Shown here one piece after another: positions 61,972-64,000 of a stretch of 64,000 bases of DNA. A model generated the notes under the pieces. It did no database searches. It saw only the letters and a program-made list of their open reading frames with translations, and was not told the DNA's origin. The DNA lies in contig NZ_JASZYV010000001.1 of NCBI RefSeq assembly GCF_030316895.1, forward strand, positions 124,001-188,000, in the 5' to 3' direction. This DNA is from Variovorax dokdonensis. Its GTDB lineage: Bacteria > Pseudomonadota > Gammaproteobacteria > Burkholderiales > Burkholderiaceae_C. Numbering within the stretch: position 1 is the first letter of the stretch; every line of letters begins with the position of its first letter. The position numbers and the translations under genes were made by a program.

Positions 61972-64000
61972 ATGCTCAATCACCTCAAGGAACTCGACTA
62001 CGGCACCCCGGCGCGTGAATCGGCGCAGGAGGTCACGCTGGAGATCGACGGCCAGCAGGTCACCGTGCCGGCCGGCACTTCGCTGATGCGCGCGGCGGTC
62101 GATGCGGGCATCCAGGTGCCCAAGCTTTGCGCCACCGACAGCCTGGAGCCTTTCGGTTCCTGCCGCCTGTGCCTGGTGGAGATCGAAGGGCGCCGCGGCT
62201 ATCCCGCCTCATGCACCACGCCGGCCGAGCCCGGCATGAAGGTGCGGACCCAGTCGCCGGCTTTGCAGGACTTGCGCAAGGGCGTGATGGAGCTGTACAT
62301 CTCCGATCACCCGCTCGATTGCCTGACCTGCTCGGCCAACGGCAATTGCGAACTGCAGGACATGGCGGGCGTCACTGGCTTGCGCAACGTGCGCTACGGC
62401 TTCGACGGCGCCAACCACTGCAAGAGCGAGAAGGACGAATCCAATCCGTACTTCACTTACGACCCGTCGAAGTGCATCGTGTGCAACCGATGCGTGCGCG
62501 CCTGCGAGGAGACCCAGGGCACCTTCGCGCTGACTATCAGTGGCCGCGGATTCGATTCGCGCGTGTCGCCCGGCCAGGACGAACCGTTCATGGAATCGGA
62601 ATGCGTGAGCTGCGGCGCATGCGTCGAGGCTTGCCCGACCGCGACCCTGCAGGAAAAGTCGGTCATCTGGCTCGGCCAGCCCGAGCACAGCGTCATCACC
62701 ACCTGCGCCTACTGCGGCGTGGGCTGCGCCTTCAAGGCCGAGATGAAGGGCAACGAAGTCGTGCGCATGACGCCCTGGAAGGACGGCAAGGCCAACGACG
62801 GCCATTCCTGCGTGAAGGGCAGGTTCGCCTGGGGCTATGCGACGCACCAGGACCGCATCCTCAAGCCGATGATCCGCGCGAAGATCACCGACCCCTGGCA
62901 GGAAGTGAGCTGGGAGACGGCCATCAACCACGCCGCCAGCGAGTTCAAGCGGCTGCAGGCCAAGTACGGGCGCGATTCGGTGGGCGGCATCACCTCGTCG
63001 CGGTGCACCAACGAAGAGGCGTATCTGGTGCAGAAGCTGGTGCGCGCGGCCTTCGGCAACAACAACGTCGACACCTGCGCCCGCGTGTGCCATTCCCCCA
63101 CCGGCTATGGCCTGAAGCAGACCCTGGGCGAATCGGCCGGCACGCAGACCTTCAAGTCGGTCGAGAAGGCCGACGTGATCATGGTCATCGGCGCGAATCC
63201 GACCGACGGCCACCCCGTCTTCGCCTCGCGGATGAAGAAGCGCCTGCGCGAAGGCGCCAAGCTGATCGTGGTCGATCCGCGCCGGATCGATCTGGTGAAG
63301 TCGCCGCACATCCGCGCGCAGCACCACTTGCAACTGCGCCCGGGCACCAACGTGGCGATCATCAATGCGCTGGCGCACGTGGTCGTGACCGAGGGACTGG
63401 TGGACGAGCCGTTCGTGGCCGAGCGCTGCGAACCGGTGTCCTTTGAGCAGTGGCGGGAATTCGTCGCCAGGCCGGAGAACGCGCCGGAGGCGACCGAGGT
63501 GATGACTGGCGTGCCGGCCGCCGAACTGCGCGCCGCTGCCCGACTGTTCGCCACCGGCGGCAATGCGGCCATCTACTACGGACTCGGCGTGACCGAACAC
63601 AGCCAGGGCTCGACCATGGTCATGGGCATTGCCAACCTGGCGATGGCCACCGGCAACGTCGGCCGCGAGGGCGTGGGCGTGAACCCGCTGCGTGGCCAGA
63701 ACAACGTCCAGGGTTCCTGCGACATGGGTTCGTTCCCGCACGAACTGCCCGGCTATCGCCACGTTTCGGACAGCACCGCCCGCAGCCAGTTCGAAGCCGT
63801 CTGGAACGTCGAGATCAGCCCGGAGCCGGGCCTGCGCATTCCCAACATGTTCGATGCCGCGATCGGCGGCAGCTTCATGGGCATCTATTGCGAAGGCGAG
63901 GACATCGTCCAGTCCGACCCGAACACGCAGCACGTGGCGGCGGCGCTTTCTGCCATGGAATGCGTTGTGGTGCAGGACCTCTTCCTCAACGAGACGGCCA
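61972..64000 (+). CDS. fdsA: NAD-dependent formate dehydrogenase alpha (catalytic) subunit, 3-prime end missing
   Basis: Open from ATG 61972 to the window end: 676 codons of a protein normally about 950. It starts with a [2Fe-2S] ferredoxin domain (CATDSLEPFGSCRLCLVE), a His-Cys3 cluster (HPLDCLTCSANGNC), two [4Fe-4S] motifs (CIVCNRCVRACEE and CVSCGACVEACPT), then the molybdopterin domain with CAYCGVGC and the catalytic Cys373 in CARVCHSPTGYG. The active residue is Cys, not selenocysteine. It oxidises formate to CO2. The later fdsC and fdsD genes would lie beyond the edge. Confidence 0.95.
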   Translation, partial: MLNHLKELDYGTPARESAQEVTLEIDGQQVTVPAGTSLMRAAVDAGIQVPKLCATDSLEPFGSCRLCLVEIEGRRGYPASCTTPAEPGMKVRTQSPALQDLRKGVMELYISDHPLDCLTCSANGNCELQDMAGVTGLRNVRYGFDGANHCKSEKDESNPYFTYDPSKCIVCNRCVRACEETQGTFALTISGRGFDSRVSPGQDEPFMESECVSCGACVEACPTATLQEKSVIWLGQPEHSVITTCAYCGVGCAFKAEMKGNEVVRMTPWKDGKANDGHSCVKGRFAWGYATHQDRILKPMIRAKITDPWQEVSWETAINHAASEFKRLQAKYGRDSVGGITSSRCTNEEAYLVQKLVRAAFGNNNVDTCARVCHSPTGYGLKQTLGESAGTQTFKSVEKADVIMVIGANPTDGHPVFASRMKKRLREGAKLIVVDPRRIDLVKSPHIRAQHHLQLRPGTNVAIINALAHVVVTEGLVDEPFVAERCEPVSFEQWREFVARPENAPEATEVMTGVPAAELRAAARLFATGGNAAIYYGLGVTEHSQGSTMVMGIANLAMATGNVGREGVGVNPLRGQNNVQGSCDMGSFPHELPGYRHVSDSTARSQFEAVWNVEISPEPGLRIPNMFDAAIGGSFMGIYCEGEDIVQSDPNTQHVAAALSAMECVVVQDLFLNETA

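Overview
The window reads as a high-GC chromosome segment from a motile member of the order Burkholderiales, most likely family Comamonadaceae (Variovorax or a close relative). The supporting signs are FlhDC-type flagellar control, a Bug-family receptor, an Omp32-type porin, an ahcY-tlyA-metF operon behind an SAH riboswitch, a double-length UvrA and an fdsGBA formate dehydrogenase operon. The genus is an inference from gene content and order. I see no rRNA, tRNA, CRISPR array, transposase or phage gene.

Region 1 (1-20035) is a nearly unbroken + strand motility and chemotaxis locus. It holds the end of fliD, then fliS, fliT, fliK, a short FlhB-like gene, the master regulator flhDC, the stator motAB, cheA, an EAL-like/HDOD gene, cheR, cheD, cheB, cheY, cheZ, flhB, flhA, flhF, an FlhG-like gene and fliA. 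FlhDC turns on the hierarchy, FlhA/FlhB with FliK build and switch the export gate, FliS and FliT chaperone late substrates, FlhF/FlhG place the flagellum, FliA drives late genes, and the Che proteins steer the motor through MotAB. No cheW or receptor gene is present here. Many neighbours are joined by 4-base stop/start overlaps (ATGA, GTGA or TTGA).

Region 2 (20040-26080) is mixed metabolism. It contains an ArsR-AHSA1 fusion with an operator over its own start, a YbaK-DUF1289-kappa-GST-like operon, an MHS transporter, a 46-residue membrane peptide and an ABC substrate-binding protein. Region 3 (26244-39285) has a 1925-residue UvrA, an acetylpolyamine-type deacetylase, a Bug receptor, a DUF4399 protein, an AGCS symporter, an HAD phosphatase and release factor 3.

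Region 4 (39471-43445) is the methyl cycle operon: SAH riboswitch, ahcY, tlyA, metF and rlpA. Region 5 (43446-49529) has a porin behind a near-perfect sigma-54 promoter, rlmJ, rplM-rpsI with a strong promoter and structured leader, erpA, a glycosyltransferase and anmK. Region 6 (49604-58737) is housekeeping: an M23 peptidase, tyrS, an OmpA/FecR pair, a CDF transporter, dtd, ybeY, phoH, ruvAB and one unknown gene. Region 7 (58799-64000) is a LysR regulator beside the NAD-dependent formate dehydrogenase operon fdsG-fdsB-fdsA, with fdsA cut by the window end.

The observations most worth follow-up are the FlhG-like protein lacking both P-loop lysines next to an FlhF with a roughly 400-residue C-terminal extension, the EAL/HDOD gene between cheA and cheR, the ArsR-AHSA1 fusion, three CGAA half-sites at exact 21 bp spacing before fdsG, and the palindrome in the AT-rich flhD promoter.
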